Positions 42,995 to 52,658 are shown, counted from the first letter of the stretch. The stretch: DNA of 64,000 bases from JAWPMV01 sp038527215 (GCA_038527215.1 JBCBGC010000011.1:25231-89230); one strand, 5' to 3'. Notes: generated by a model from the letters alone, not told the origin. Numbers and translations are program-made.

Positions 42995-44449
42995 ATGGCC
43001 GATCCAATATTTGAAAGTCGAATGAATGTGACCCGCCGCCGCTTTCTCGGAAAGCTGGGGTTGGGGCTCGGTACCGCTGCCCTCGGGTCATTAATGATCC
43101 CGGATTTATTCTCCTCCGGGAGCAGTACCACTGCAGCAGCTGATTTAGGGCTCACCCATTTTGCTCCGAAAGCGAAGCGGATTATCTACCTCTTCCAGAA
43201 TGGGGCTCCATCCCAATTGGAAACCTTCGACTATAAGCCGAAACTGCGGGAACTACATGGACAAGACTTGCCTGCTTCCATTCGGATGGGCCAACGCCTG
43301 ACGGGTATGACTTCTGGCCAAAAGAGTTTTCCCCTGGTAGGCTCCTTTTTTGACTTTAAGCAATATGGTCAGGCTGGCACCTGGGTAAGTGATTTATTTC
43401 CTCAGATGGCTCAACTCGTGGACGAAATGTGCGTGATCAAGACCATGCATACGGAAGCCATTAACCATGATCCTGCCCTGACCTTTATGCAGACCGGAGC
43501 CCAGGTAGGCAATAGACCCAGTATGGGCGCCTGGCTGAGTTATGGACTAGGCAGCGAAAATGAAAACCTGCCGGCCTTCTGTGTGCTGCTTTCAAGAGGC
43601 AGGGGAAATGGTCAGGGGGTATACTCAAAATTATGGACCAACGGCTTCCTGGATAGTGTCCATCAGGGGGTTCAGTTTAGCAGTGGAGAAGACCCGGTGC
43701 TTTATCTGAATAATCCAGAGGGCACGAAAAAAGCCGAGCGACGGAATATGCTGGACAAGCTTGCCAAGCTCAACAGCATGGCCTTCGACGAATTTGGCGA
43801 TCCTGAGATTCAGGCCAAGATCCAGCAATACGAAATGGCCTACCGCATGCAGACGGCGGTTCCGGAGGTAACCTCCATGGAGCATGAACCGGAGCATATT
43901 ATTCGCATGTATGGGGCGGACTGTATGGTCCCTGGAACCTATGCGGCCAACTGCCTGCTGGCTCGGAAACTGTCTGAATCCGGGGTGCGATTCGTGCAGC
44001 TTTATCATCAGGGCTGGGATCAGCATGACAACCTTGTTAACCAAATTCCCTTGCAGGCAGAAGAAGTAGACCGAGCTACCGCAGCCTTGATTCGCGACCT
44101 GAAGCAACGGGGCTTATTGGATGAGACCCTGGTGATCTGGGGAGGCGAGTTTGGCCGGACCAATTACTGTCAGGGCAAACTGACCAAAGAGAATTATGGT
44201 CGGGACCATCATCCTCGCTGCTATTCCATCTGGATGGCCGGTGGAGGCGTGAAGCCCGGAATGGTCTATGGAGAAACCGATGAACTAGGATACAACATTG
44301 TAGAGAATCCCGTGCATATCAATGACTTTCATGCCACCATTTTACACCTGATGGGGCTGGACCATGAGAAATTGATTTACAAACATCTTGGCCGACGCTA
44401 TCGCCTGACCGATGTGGCGGGGGAAGTCGTCAAAGGTATCCTGGCATAA
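42995..44449 (+). CDS. DUF1501 protein with Tat signal
   Basis: The 484-residue protein has a twin-arginine signal (TRRRFLGKLGLGLG, about 13-26), so it should be exported folded, consistent with a metal- or cofactor-bearing enzyme. DUF1501 belongs to the alkaline phosphatase/sulfatase-like superfamily. Visible conserved blocks include QNGAPSQLETFDYKP, TEAINHDPALTFMQTG, IWGGEFGRTNYCQ and GRDHHPRCYSIWMAGGG. It is the standard neighbour of PSCyt1/DUF1553 proteins and is followed 18 bases later by a membrane cytochrome-like gene. Confidence 0.92.
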   Translation: MADPIFESRMNVTRRRFLGKLGLGLGTAALGSLMIPDLFSSGSSTTAAADLGLTHFAPKAKRIIYLFQNGAPSQLETFDYKPKLRELHGQDLPASIRMGQRLTGMTSGQKSFPLVGSFFDFKQYGQAGTWVSDLFPQMAQLVDEMCVIKTMHTEAINHDPALTFMQTGAQVGNRPSMGAWLSYGLGSENENLPAFCVLLSRGRGNGQGVYSKLWTNGFLDSVHQGVQFSSGEDPVLYLNNPEGTKKAERRNMLDKLAKLNSMAFDEFGDPEIQAKIQQYEMAYRMQTAVPEVTSMEHEPEHIIRMYGADCMVPGTYAANCLLARKLSESGVRFVQLYHQGWDQHDNLVNQIPLQAEEVDRATAALIRDLKQRGLLDETLVIWGGEFGRTNYCQGKLTKENYGRDHHPRCYSIWMAGGGVKPGMVYGETDELGYNIVENPVHINDFHATILHLMGLDHEKLIYKHLGRRYRLTDVAGEVVKGILA

Positions 44450-44467
44450 TTGAACATTCTCTAAGCA

Positions 44468-46627
44468 ATGAAAAATCTTCGGCCCTGGCTTTCAAATTTG
44501 ATTTTCGCCCTGCAAATCCTCCTGGTTCTTTTCTGGGCCTTTGAGGAAAAATTGATGGTTCCGGTTTGGTTACAGCCGGTGGGACGTATGCACCCGCTGG
44601 TCTTGCACTTTCCGATTGTGCTTTGGGTGCTGCTTGCCCTCATGCCCTTCCTCAAATCTCAGGTGGAGGCAAAATCATATCAGGCGGGATTCGAATTTTT
44701 GCTGTATGGAGCGGTATTGACGACCTCTTTCGCAGCCCTGATGGGCCTTTTTCTCTCACGAGAACCTGGCTACTCTGCGGAAGGCTTATACTGGCATAAG
44801 GTAGGAGGACTGGCCTTGAGCTTCTTAGGGTATGCTTTGCTGCTGGGATACCAGCGAGTCTCACAAAAGCCTTATTTCTCAGCGGTGCTGATTGGCATGG
44901 TAGGCTTATTAGCCGCCGCCAGCCACGTAGGCGCAGAGGTTACCCATGGCGAGAACTTTGTCCTGGGTCCGCTTCAACAATCCAAAGATGAGGCATTCGA
45001 TGCCGAGCAACCGCTGTTTGCCAGTTTGGTGATGCCGCTTTTGGAACAAAAATGTAATCAGTGTCATAGTCAGGCTAAATCAAAAGGAGATTTGATCATG
45101 ACCAGCTTTGCGGCTCTCATGAAGGGGGGAGAAAAAGGCAAGGTGATCATGACCGATGATCTAGCCGAAAGCCGCTTGATTCAATACATCCATCTGCCCA
45201 TGGCCGATGATGATCATATGCCACCGAAAGGAAAACCTCAGCTCACCGAAGAAGAAAAAGCCTTATTACAAGCCTGGGTGATGGAAGGAGCTTCCGAAGA
45301 GAAAAGTCTAACTGCATTGGAAAGCCAGGCACCGCTTTATGAAGCAGCCATGGCGCTGGTGGAGGCCAAAGGGCAGGGAGAGGAGGAACCTGCTTACGAT
45401 TTTTCTGCTGCCGGTGAAGACCTCATCGCCTCCCTGAATAACCCATTCCGCAGGCTCAGCCCTATTTCAGCACATTCTCCTGCCTTAGAAGCTAGCTTGT
45501 TTGTACAAAAAGCCTTCAGTCCCCAGAGCATTGAGGAACTTGAGCCAGTTAACAAGCAACTCGTCTCTCTGAATCTCACCAACATGCCCATGGGAGACGA
45601 GGAAATGGCTCTCTTGGCCCCCTTTAAAGCGCTTGAATCCCTGAATCTCAATGGGACTCAGGTAACAGAAGCGGGCTTACGATATCTGGAGGGCGCAAAG
45701 GAATTGCAATCCCTGGCCCTATCTGGGACCAAGGTCACCGCTGGAATAGGGGAGGTTTTGGGGCAGTTCCCGGCCTTGCAGGAAGTATATGTGTGGAATA
45801 CGGTCTTAGATAGTACCGCCCTGGGATCCCTCAGGGAACAATTCCCCACCCTGGCCTTTGAGCAAGGCTATATACCGGAAGATTCTGAAATACTCCGGAT
45901 GAGTCCGCCCATTTTGGAAAATGAAAGTCAAATGATCGCCGAAGCTGAGCGTATCATTTTTAAGCATCACTTTCCCGGAGTTCAAATCAGGTATACCCTG
46001 GACGGGACAGAACCTGATAGCCTGACCGGCAGCCTTTATAAGGGGCCTTTTTTGCTCAATGAGCAAGCCCAGGTGAAAGCGATTGCCGCGAGGGAAGGTT
46101 GGCTGACCAGTAGCCCCGTCGCTTTTAGTTTTTTCAAAAAAGGTAAGGACGGCCTCACCGGCCGACTGTTGTACCAACCTCATCCAAAATATCGAGGCAA
46201 TGGACCCCGAACCCTTTTTGATGCTTCCAAGGGAGATAAGGATGTTTTCCTCAGTCCAGAATGGTTAGGGTATCAGGATTCCCCTTTTGGGGCTTATGTG
46301 CGCATTCCGGATTCCCTGGCTTCCACCGAAAAAATCACCGTCAGTTTTCTGCAAAATATTAGCTCCTACATTATGCCGCCTAAACGAGTGGAGGTATGGG
46401 GAGGCACCACTTCAGGAAATATGCGGAAACTGAAGGATGTGCGTCCTCCTCAACCGGATAATTACGATGATAACGACATTCTGGCCTTCTCGGTACCGCT
46501 GGAAGGAGAAGCTTCCACTTACCGACATTTTAAAGTGGTGGCGCATCCTGTGAACGTGTTGCCTGCCTGGCATGCGGGAGCGGGATCCAAGGGCTGGGTA
46601 TTCGTAGACGAAATCTTTGTGTATTAG
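44468..46627 (+). CDS. Membrane cytochrome c-like protein with LRR and CHB_HEX-like domains
   Basis: The 719-residue protein begins with about four transmembrane helices (about 10-150, with the DUF2231-like MHPLVLHFPIVLW) and then a periplasmic PSCyt1-like cytochrome c domain with CNQCH (Cys196, Cys199, His200). A short leucine-rich repeat block follows (about 360-465, LVSLNLTNMPMG, LESLNLNGTQVTEAG), then a chitobiase/beta-hexosaminidase C-terminal-like domain (about 495-545, IRYTLDGTEPD) and a beta-rich end. It forms an operon with the two preceding genes, with an electron-transfer or anchoring role inferred from the heme motif. Confidence 0.88.
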   Translation: MKNLRPWLSNLIFALQILLVLFWAFEEKLMVPVWLQPVGRMHPLVLHFPIVLWVLLALMPFLKSQVEAKSYQAGFEFLLYGAVLTTSFAALMGLFLSREPGYSAEGLYWHKVGGLALSFLGYALLLGYQRVSQKPYFSAVLIGMVGLLAAASHVGAEVTHGENFVLGPLQQSKDEAFDAEQPLFASLVMPLLEQKCNQCHSQAKSKGDLIMTSFAALMKGGEKGKVIMTDDLAESRLIQYIHLPMADDDHMPPKGKPQLTEEEKALLQAWVMEGASEEKSLTALESQAPLYEAAMALVEAKGQGEEEPAYDFSAAGEDLIASLNNPFRRLSPISAHSPALEASLFVQKAFSPQSIEELEPVNKQLVSLNLTNMPMGDEEMALLAPFKALESLNLNGTQVTEAGLRYLEGAKELQSLALSGTKVTAGIGEVLGQFPALQEVYVWNTVLDSTALGSLREQFPTLAFEQGYIPEDSEILRMSPPILENESQMIAEAERIIFKHHFPGVQIRYTLDGTEPDSLTGSLYKGPFLLNEQAQVKAIAAREGWLTSSPVAFSFFKKGKDGLTGRLLYQPHPKYRGNGPRTLFDASKGDKDVFLSPEWLGYQDSPFGAYVRIPDSLASTEKITVSFLQNISSYIMPPKRVEVWGGTTSGNMRKLKDVRPPQPDNYDDNDILAFSVPLEGEASTYRHFKVVAHPVNVLPAWHAGAGSKGWVFVDEIFVY

Positions 46628-46640
46628 TACAGTAGTTCAT

Positions 46641-46675
46641 GAGAAAAGCGCAGGATCAATCCTGCGCTTTTTCTC
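46641..46675 (+). terminator. Strong rho-independent terminator
   Basis: Arms of GAGAAAAGCGCAGGAT and its near-complement around a 2-base loop form about a 16-pair stem, with a T-rich 3' arm. It ends the cytochrome operon and shows that the cyclase gene does not start at 46639. Confidence 0.9.
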
Positions 46676-46694
46676 GACCTTTTCCTTTTTTTGG

Positions 46695-46702
46695 TATCTT
46701 TT
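46695..46702 (+). promoter_or_regulatory. Weak -7 box upstream of cyclase gene
   Basis: TATCTTTT matches seven of eight positions of TAnnTTTG, 59 bases before the ATG at 46762. No good -33 element. Confidence 0.3.
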
Positions 46703-46761
46703 ATTCAGAGGACTTAACGCTTTTATCCGTAAATTTCCTCCAACCTCTGAAGTTACCAATC

Positions 46762-49302
46762 ATGCGTAATCGTAAACTGGCCGCCATCATGTTCACTGAC
46801 ATCGCCGGGTATACGGCGATGATGCAGGAAAACGAAGCTCATGCCCTGAAGATTCGTACCCGACACCGGGAAGTTTTTGAAGCAACCCACCAAAAGCACG
46901 GGGGCCAGATCCTTCAGTATTACGGGGACGGGACGCTCAGTATATTCGATAGCGCGCTTGAAGCTGCCCGTTGTGCAGTGGAGATGCAAATAGCCTTTCA
47001 GGAAGAGCCCGTAGTCCCGTTGCGGATTGGGATTCATACCGGAGACATCATTTTTGACAAAGAGGAAGTGATGGGCGATGGGGTAAATGTCGCCTCACGG
47101 GTAGAGTCTGTGGCCGTGCCGGGCAGTATCATGATTTCGGACAAGGTCTACGATTACATCAAGAACCAGGTGGAAATCCGGACCATGCCCATGGGGGAAT
47201 TCCTTTTTAAAAATGTGGACAAGCCGTTGAAAGTCTACGTGGTGGCGAATGACGGCCTGGAACTACCCGATCCCAATAAATTACAAGGCAAATTTGTCAA
47301 ACATACCAAACCGGGTCAGAAAAACCTGCTGGAACGAATGCCCGGCTGGGCCAAATACGTGGCTGGTTTTGCTCTCTTTCTCGTATTGGCCCCATTGATT
47401 TATTTCCCTCTATACAACACCCTTTTTAGCAGTGCCGCCAATTCCAAAACCCTGGTTGACGAATTTGGGAATGAGATGGAAATGATGATGGTGGATAAGG
47501 AGAACATCAAGAAGTTCCTGATTGCTCCCTTCCGGATGGCCCATGATTCTCTGGAAGCCGGCTGGCTGAGGGTGGGGATTCCTTATGCCCTGGAAATGGA
47601 CTGGGACCAGGACCCCTATGTGAAATGTGCGTATGATGACGAAGCAGAGCAAAAAAGTTTGAATGAGACTATAGAGAAGGCTAAAGCAAGGGATATGCCG
47701 CTATTGATGATGGGAAGCTATGACCTTACCGAGGAAGGCTATGTGATCAAGGCGGATTTCTATGAGACGGCCAGCAGCAAAATGCTCCATACATTTGAAG
47801 AGACCGGGACAGATTTATTCAGAACCCTGGATCGGTTCAGTCTTAAGATCAAAGAGGGCCTGGGCATTCCCTCTTCCCATCTTGCGATGGTAAAGGATCT
47901 GCCGATCTACGAATTCCTGACCAACTCTACGGAGGCTTATCAGGTTTTTTCTGAAGGCTTTATTCGCAGTGCGGCTAACATTGATTATCGGATGGCAAAA
48001 TTCGAAAAGGCGGTCAGAATTGATCCCTCCTTTGCCTGGGCCAGCTATAATCAGGCGATCCTGCATCATTATTTTCAGCGCTCTGCCCTTAAGGCCAAAG
48101 AAGGCATTGAAAATGCCATGAAAAACCGCAAGCGCCTGCCCGAAAGATTTGAAGTAGAAGTACGTCAGCTGAATTATACCATCAACGATCAGCAGGACAA
48201 AGCCTTGCAACTCCGCAAGTTGATGGTGGAAATGGACCCTTCGAATGAAACCATGTTGAGGGGCCTTATAAATGAGTTGGTCATGCAATACGAGTTGGAA
48301 GAAGCGTTGGAGCAAATTAAAAACTTGCGGGACCTGACCGATGACCCCCAGAACATGGTCGCACAGGAAGGCAATATTTGGCTGAGGCTGGGCAAGCCTA
48401 AAAAAGGCATCAAAAAACTGGAAAAACGCTTGGAAAGCCATCCGGAAGAAGAGGGCTCCATCGCGGTGCTATGTGTGCTATATCTGGCGACGGAAGAATG
48501 GGAAGAGGCAGAAAAGTTACTCAACCGATCTTCTGTCCAGTTTCCGGAGAGCAAAGTATATCCGCGCCTGCTTGAACATCTGGAATTCAGGGCGGATTCT
48601 GCAGACTATTTCCAGGAAGAAGATTATGAGGCCATAGCGGATAAGTACTGGGTTGAACAACTTTCTTCCTTTCAAATGGAACTTTCCACCCGCAATGGAT
48701 TAGTTTTTCTCAAAGCCAGCAGCCAGCTTGATTTGCCTTTTTTTCCTATTAATAAAAATCGCTTTGTTTCTACCCAGGATCTCCAGTTTATTCTACCAGG
48801 TAATCCCGATTCTACCACCTTCATCATGCTTCAGGAAATGAATTTCCCCCCCTTTCCGATGCTACGCATGCCCGATGGCTTACAACAAGTCCTGGCTGAC
48901 ATAAAGGCCGGAAAGGAAGAGGGAGCATTAGATGCCTTGAAATCCTGGCAAGAGACCTTTCCTAATCATGCTTTTATTCCACGCCTCATCCAATACCTGG
49001 AACACCGAGGGAGTGAACAATGGGAGCAAAGCCGATTGTTATGGCCTAATTATACCCAGCAGTATCAAATAGGCCGGGATACGCTGACTGTTTTTGAACA
49101 AAATGACCAACTCATGGTGCAGGGCAAGGTCATTTCTCTGTTTCTGGAAGAAACCCGCTTATATGAATTTGAGCCAGGCCAGTTTATGCATCTTGCAGGA
49201 TTCAGTAATATTTTGGGTTTTGAAAAGGGAGCAGACGGCACCTGGCAAATGACCTTTCTGATCAACGGCGATGAAAAAATCATCCCTCCGATCCCTGAAT
49301 AA
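46762..49302 (+). CDS. Membrane class III adenylate/guanylate cyclase with TPRs
   Basis: I start at ATG 46762 (846 residues), because the upstream frame passes through a terminator. The cyclase domain is at about 1-170 with metal-binding Asp13 (FTDIAGYT) and Asp56 (YYGDG), and the NVASRVES transition-state motif. A transmembrane helix lies at about 192-215. The rest is about 630 residues of helical and TPR-like sequence, placed in the periplasm if the N-terminal cyclase is cytosolic. It could therefore be a one-component receptor making cAMP or cGMP in response to an outside cue. Substrate preference cannot be read from sequence. Confidence 0.9.
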   Translation: MRNRKLAAIMFTDIAGYTAMMQENEAHALKIRTRHREVFEATHQKHGGQILQYYGDGTLSIFDSALEAARCAVEMQIAFQEEPVVPLRIGIHTGDIIFDKEEVMGDGVNVASRVESVAVPGSIMISDKVYDYIKNQVEIRTMPMGEFLFKNVDKPLKVYVVANDGLELPDPNKLQGKFVKHTKPGQKNLLERMPGWAKYVAGFALFLVLAPLIYFPLYNTLFSSAANSKTLVDEFGNEMEMMMVDKENIKKFLIAPFRMAHDSLEAGWLRVGIPYALEMDWDQDPYVKCAYDDEAEQKSLNETIEKAKARDMPLLMMGSYDLTEEGYVIKADFYETASSKMLHTFEETGTDLFRTLDRFSLKIKEGLGIPSSHLAMVKDLPIYEFLTNSTEAYQVFSEGFIRSAANIDYRMAKFEKAVRIDPSFAWASYNQAILHHYFQRSALKAKEGIENAMKNRKRLPERFEVEVRQLNYTINDQQDKALQLRKLMVEMDPSNETMLRGLINELVMQYELEEALEQIKNLRDLTDDPQNMVAQEGNIWLRLGKPKKGIKKLEKRLESHPEEEGSIAVLCVLYLATEEWEEAEKLLNRSSVQFPESKVYPRLLEHLEFRADSADYFQEEDYEAIADKYWVEQLSSFQMELSTRNGLVFLKASSQLDLPFFPINKNRFVSTQDLQFILPGNPDSTTFIMLQEMNFPPFPMLRMPDGLQQVLADIKAGKEEGALDALKSWQETFPNHAFIPRLIQYLEHRGSEQWEQSRLLWPNYTQQYQIGRDTLTVFEQNDQLMVQGKVISLFLEETRLYEFEPGQFMHLAGFSNILGFEKGADGTWQMTFLINGDEKIIPPIPE

Positions 49303-49305
49303 ATA

Positions 49306-49812
49306 GTGGAAAAGTTCCTCATAGAAAGCCCACGGCTGGGATTAAGGCTTTTTCTCCCTACAGATGCTCCGGATTTTTACCGCCTCAATGCCGATCCACT
49401 GGTGATGCAATATGTGGGTGATCCGCCCTTTTCTTCAGTGAAAGAGGCTGCTGCTTTTTTAAGGGCGTATGACGACTATGCGCGCTTTGGCATGGGTCGC
49501 TGGACGGTGATCCGCAAAGCCGATCAGGCTTTCCTGGGCTGGTGTGGCTTGAAGCAGCACTCGGAAGGCTGGGTAGATCTTGGCTATCGTTTTCATCGTA
49601 GCTGTTGGGGGAAAGGCTACGCTACGGAAGCCGCGCAGGCTTCGATGACTTATGGCAGAGAGGTGCTGGGCCTTACCGAAGTTATGGGACGGGCGGCTCA
49701 GGACAATCTCGCCTCGATCCAGGTACTAAAAAAGGTCGGCATGCAATTCTGGAAAGAAGAGCACTTACCTGATCTGGGGCCATCCGTTTTGTACCGCTGG
49801 CAAAAAAGCTAG
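49306..49812 (+). CDS. GNAT-family N-acetyltransferase (RimJ-like)
   Basis: The 168-residue protein starts at GTG 49306, a few bases after the cyclase stop. It has the RimJ/RimL-type GNAT fold: ESPRLGLRLFLPTDAPDF at the start, FLGWCGLK, and the acetyl-CoA-binding RSCWGKGYATEAAQASM motif (about 103-120), then NLASIQVLKKVGM. It acetylates an amine on a protein N-terminus or small molecule, substrate unknown. The stop overlaps the convergent yfbR stop by four bases (CTAG). Confidence 0.9.
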   Translation: MEKFLIESPRLGLRLFLPTDAPDFYRLNADPLVMQYVGDPPFSSVKEAAAFLRAYDDYARFGMGRWTVIRKADQAFLGWCGLKQHSEGWVDLGYRFHRSCWGKGYATEAAQASMTYGREVLGLTEVMGRAAQDNLASIQVLKKVGMQFWKEEHLPDLGPSVLYRWQKS

Positions 49813-50387
49813 TCTAGTTCGTCCAGGGTCAGTTTGAAGCTCGGGGTAAAATTCCGCATGAAGTACTTCACCTCCGGCATATCCATGTCATCAATGGCTT
49901 GTTTGATGACATTTTTTGCCCGGGAGAATTCCTGATTTCCTGCTTTGAGCTCTTCCAGACATTTTAGGTAAGCAGAAATCTTATCCGCCGCTTTGACAAA
50001 TTTCCAATAGGTCTCATCTTCTGCCTGGGGAAAAAATATTTCCTGGAAATCTACCTGTAGTTTCTCGGGCAGCATATCCATGAGCCGTTGGTGAGCGACT
50101 TCCTCAATTTCTTTATAGGCATCCGCAATTTTGGGGCTATGGTACTTGATGGGCGTGGGCAGATCGCCGGTGATGACCTCGCTGGCATCATGGTACATGG
50201 CGTAAAGGGCGACTTTCTCCGGCGAAATATTGCCTTCGTACACCCGATTGTGAATGATGGCCAGCACATGCGCGATCATGCAAACCTGCAAGCTATGTTC
50301 CTGGACGTTTTCCTGGTGGATATTGAACATCAGGCTCCAGCGTTGGATCAGCCTCATGCGGGATAAGTAGGCAAAAAAGTGACTCAT
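49809..50387 (-). CDS. yfbR: 5'-deoxynucleotidase YfbR (HD domain)
   Basis: The 192-residue protein is very close in motif order to Escherichia coli YfbR: SHFFAYLSRMRLIQRW..., EHSLQV (His31), YHDASEV (His66, Asp67), TGDLPTPIKY, and ADKISAYLKCLEELKAGN. YfbR removes the 5'-phosphate of dNMPs in a metal-dependent way and acts in pyrimidine nucleotide balance. Its length (192 against about 199) and the HD motif are intact. It is separate from other genes on its strand. Confidence 0.95.
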   Translation of the reverse strand: MSHFFAYLSRMRLIQRWSLMFNIHQENVQEHSLQVCMIAHVLAIIHNRVYEGNISPEKVALYAMYHDASEVITGDLPTPIKYHSPKIADAYKEIEEVAHQRLMDMLPEKLQVDFQEIFFPQAEDETYWKFVKAADKISAYLKCLEELKAGNQEFSRAKNVIKQAIDDMDMPEVKYFMRNFTPSFKLTLDELD

Positions 50388-50465
50388 GAATCTTCAGATC
50401 TGCGAAGGACCTGCAAGATAAAGGGGGCAAAAGGATTCTGAAAATTTTTGCCTAAGGAAAAGGCC

Positions 50466-51191
50466 TTACTTTTTATTGGGTTGATAGCGTTCCCACCACC
50501 GAGGCTTGGCGGTGGTTTTGGCTGCTGGCTTAGGCGGCTGCGGTTGTGGGGTCAAAGCCTTTTTTTGTTCTCGGCGAATGTCTAAAATCTCGGCAAGCCT
50601 TTTCCTGGCCAAACGATTGGCGGGCTCTAGTTCCAGCGATTTTTTGAACATGATAGAGGAAGCAGCATACTTCCCACCATGAAACAAAAGCTCACCTGCT
50701 CCTCTCATGGCTGTAGCCTGATGGGGAGACTTCATCCAACTACGGGCATGGATGGCCTTTACATAATATTGGTAGGCCTGCTGATGGTCTTGCTCCAGTT
50801 GGAGCCAGCTGGCTTTTTGGGTAAGGATAGCCGGGTGATCGGGTTCCATATTCAGCGACCAATCCAGGTATTTCATGGCTTCTTCGGCCTTGCCTTCAAC
50901 GTGGGCAATGCGAGCCAGGAGGTAACAGGCTTTGGAATAAGAAGGATATACGGCTTTGATGGGCTGGTGAGGAAATTTCTCTTCGGCAAAGGGAAGAAAG
51001 GCTTTTAGCTCTGCTTCATCCCAAAAAGCGATTTCCCAGGACAGGCTGGGAGTTTGAACAGATGAGCGCCATTTATGAGGTAAGTCGGATAACAATTGTT
51101 CTAAAGGCTCTCTTGCCTCAGCATATTGCTGCTGGGCAAAGCGATCTTCAGCAAGTTGGAGCAAGCTTTGGGGTTCCCGGACTACCATCAT
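50466..51191 (-). CDS. TPR-containing protein of unknown function
   Basis: The 241-residue product lacks a signal peptide. It has a first TPR-like hairpin (about 8-30, LLQLAEDRFAQQQYAEAREPLEQLL), a less regular middle, then TPRs at about 88-200, and a basic Pro/Ala/Lys-rich tail ending RWWERYQPNKK. No specific function is evident. The gene lies 78 bases upstream of yfbR in the reverse sense and they could be cotranscribed. Confidence 0.78.
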   Translation of the reverse strand: MMVVREPQSLLQLAEDRFAQQQYAEAREPLEQLLSDLPHKWRSSVQTPSLSWEIAFWDEAELKAFLPFAEEKFPHQPIKAVYPSYSKACYLLARIAHVEGKAEEAMKYLDWSLNMEPDHPAILTQKASWLQLEQDHQQAYQYYVKAIHARSWMKSPHQATAMRGAGELLFHGGKYAASSIMFKKSLELEPANRLARKRLAEILDIRREQKKALTPQPQPPKPAAKTTAKPRWWERYQPNKK

Positions 51192-51535
51192 CTGCGTTCA
51201 TTTGTCTAAATTTTTCTCTTCAGTAAAAGTAGGTTCATTCTTCCCCTTAAATCAATGGCAAAGGAGATAAAGTCTATCCTTATCAGAAGGACGAGGAATC
51301 ATGCCCATCTGGCGGGCAGAATTGTCTGAATGGAAGAAAATAGTTCCTTAGAAGAACGCTCATTTGCCTGATCGGATTGTGGCCTTGTCCAAGAATAGTT
51401 TCTTTTCCTGCAATTTTCCGAAAAGCTTACGTCTTCTGCCTTCACCTACGAATTGTTTCCAGAAACCGTTGTCAAAATTCGGGGCATTTGCCAAAATAAT
51501 TTTAGCTTCAAGCCAGGAAACCGGAAAATTGGAAT
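51192..51535. other. Gene-free divergent region
   Basis: This 344-base stretch between divergent genes shows no convincing gene, repeat or consensus promoter box. It presumably holds promoters for the TPR gene (leftward) and the P-loop gene (rightward). Confidence 0.5.
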
Positions 51536-52630
51536 ATGAAACCTATTTATGTGGCTGCTACGAGCCAACACGTAGGCAAAACTACCTCAACCCTGGGTTT
51601 GTTGGCTAGCTTGCAAAGTCGAGGACTCAAGACAGGATATTGCAAACCTGTTGGGCAACAGTTTATCGACGTCGGTCAAAGGAGAGTGGACAAGGATGCC
51701 ATCCTTTTTGCTTCTGCCATGGGCTTTGAACTTATACCGGAGATTCATAGTCCGGTCATTCTGGGAAAAGGGGCTACCACCGCCTACCTGGATAATCCTG
51801 ACCAATTCAATTATGAAACCCGCATTTTGAAGGCGTGCAAAATTCTTAAGGCCAATCACGATGTCGTGGTATTCGAAGGAACGGGGCATCCGGGAGTAGG
51901 AACCGTCGTAGGCTTATCTAATGCCAAAGTAGCTCAGATGGTAAACTCCGGCCTGATCATGGTAGTAGAGGCCGGAATCGGGAATACCATCGACTTGTTG
52001 GAACTGAACCTGGCGCTGTTTAAGCAAAGAAACATTCCCATTCTTGGGGTCATCGTCAATAAGGCCCTGGTCAACAAAATGGACAAGGTTGAGCATTATA
52101 TATCCCAGCGGCTGGGGGAAGAAAACATAGACTTGCTGGGCATCCTGCCTTTTGAGGAAGAGTTGGGGTTGCCGGTCATGCATACCATAGCCAAAGCTGT
52201 GAACGCGAAAGTGGTCTACAATGAGGATCAACTGGACAATAAGGTTAGAGATACCATTGCTGGTTCCCTGATAGATTTACGTGAATTACGAAATTTCAAT
52301 AATCAGTTGCTGGTTGTCAGCATTCCCCGCCTGGATGAGGCGATGAAGAAACTGGAAAAGGTGAGCCGGCTGATTGATACCCATGAATCACCCCTTTCAG
52401 GCATCATCGTTACGGGTCAGGGTGAATTTAAGGAAAACCAGATCGCGTATTTTGAGCAGCATAAGATACCTGTATTACGGGCGATGATTGATACTTACGA
52501 GGCTGTTATCAAGATTAGTCGCATAGAAGTGAAGATCAATACCCGTACGCAATGGAAGGTTCAGAAGGCCATTGAGTTATTTCAGCAGCATGTAAACCTT
52601 GATTTGCTACTTGAAAAAATGAAAAATTGA
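51536..52630 (+). CDS. P-loop protein related to phosphotransacetylase N-terminal region, with DRTGG-like domain
   Basis: The 364-residue protein has an N-terminal P-loop NTPase of the BioD/CobB type (ATSQHVGKTTSTLGLLA, Walker A about 8-15) and a second domain from about 215-330 resembling DRTGG. That is the layout of the extended N-terminus of phosphotransacetylase, but without the catalytic acetyltransferase domain. Standalone proteins of this kind occur in Bacteroidota and cyanobacteria, possibly sensing metabolites. The role is unknown. A downstream candidate promoter at 52627 suggests that the next gene may be separate. Confidence 0.82.
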   Translation: MKPIYVAATSQHVGKTTSTLGLLASLQSRGLKTGYCKPVGQQFIDVGQRRVDKDAILFASAMGFELIPEIHSPVILGKGATTAYLDNPDQFNYETRILKACKILKANHDVVVFEGTGHPGVGTVVGLSNAKVAQMVNSGLIMVVEAGIGNTIDLLELNLALFKQRNIPILGVIVNKALVNKMDKVEHYISQRLGEENIDLLGILPFEEELGLPVMHTIAKAVNAKVVYNEDQLDNKVRDTIAGSLIDLRELRNFNNQLLVVSIPRLDEAMKKLEKVSRLIDTHESPLSGIIVTGQGEFKENQIAYFEQHKIPVLRAMIDTYEAVIKISRIEVKINTRTQWKVQKAIELFQQHVNLDLLLEKMKN

Positions 52631-52658
52631 CTTTATGGCAGGTAAAATGCTTAATTTG
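52627..52658 (+). promoter_or_regulatory. Candidate promoter for NAD(P)-binding gene
   Basis: TTG at 52627 is followed after 21 bases by TTAATTTG (52651-52658), seven of eight positions of TAnnTTTG. It overlaps the end of the preceding gene and ends 51 bases before the ATG at 52710. Confidence 0.4.

Noticed and set aside
47815..48441. 208-residue open frame on the minus strand
   Set aside because: It lies inside the cyclase-TPR gene and is rich in Phe and His, typical of an antisense shadow.
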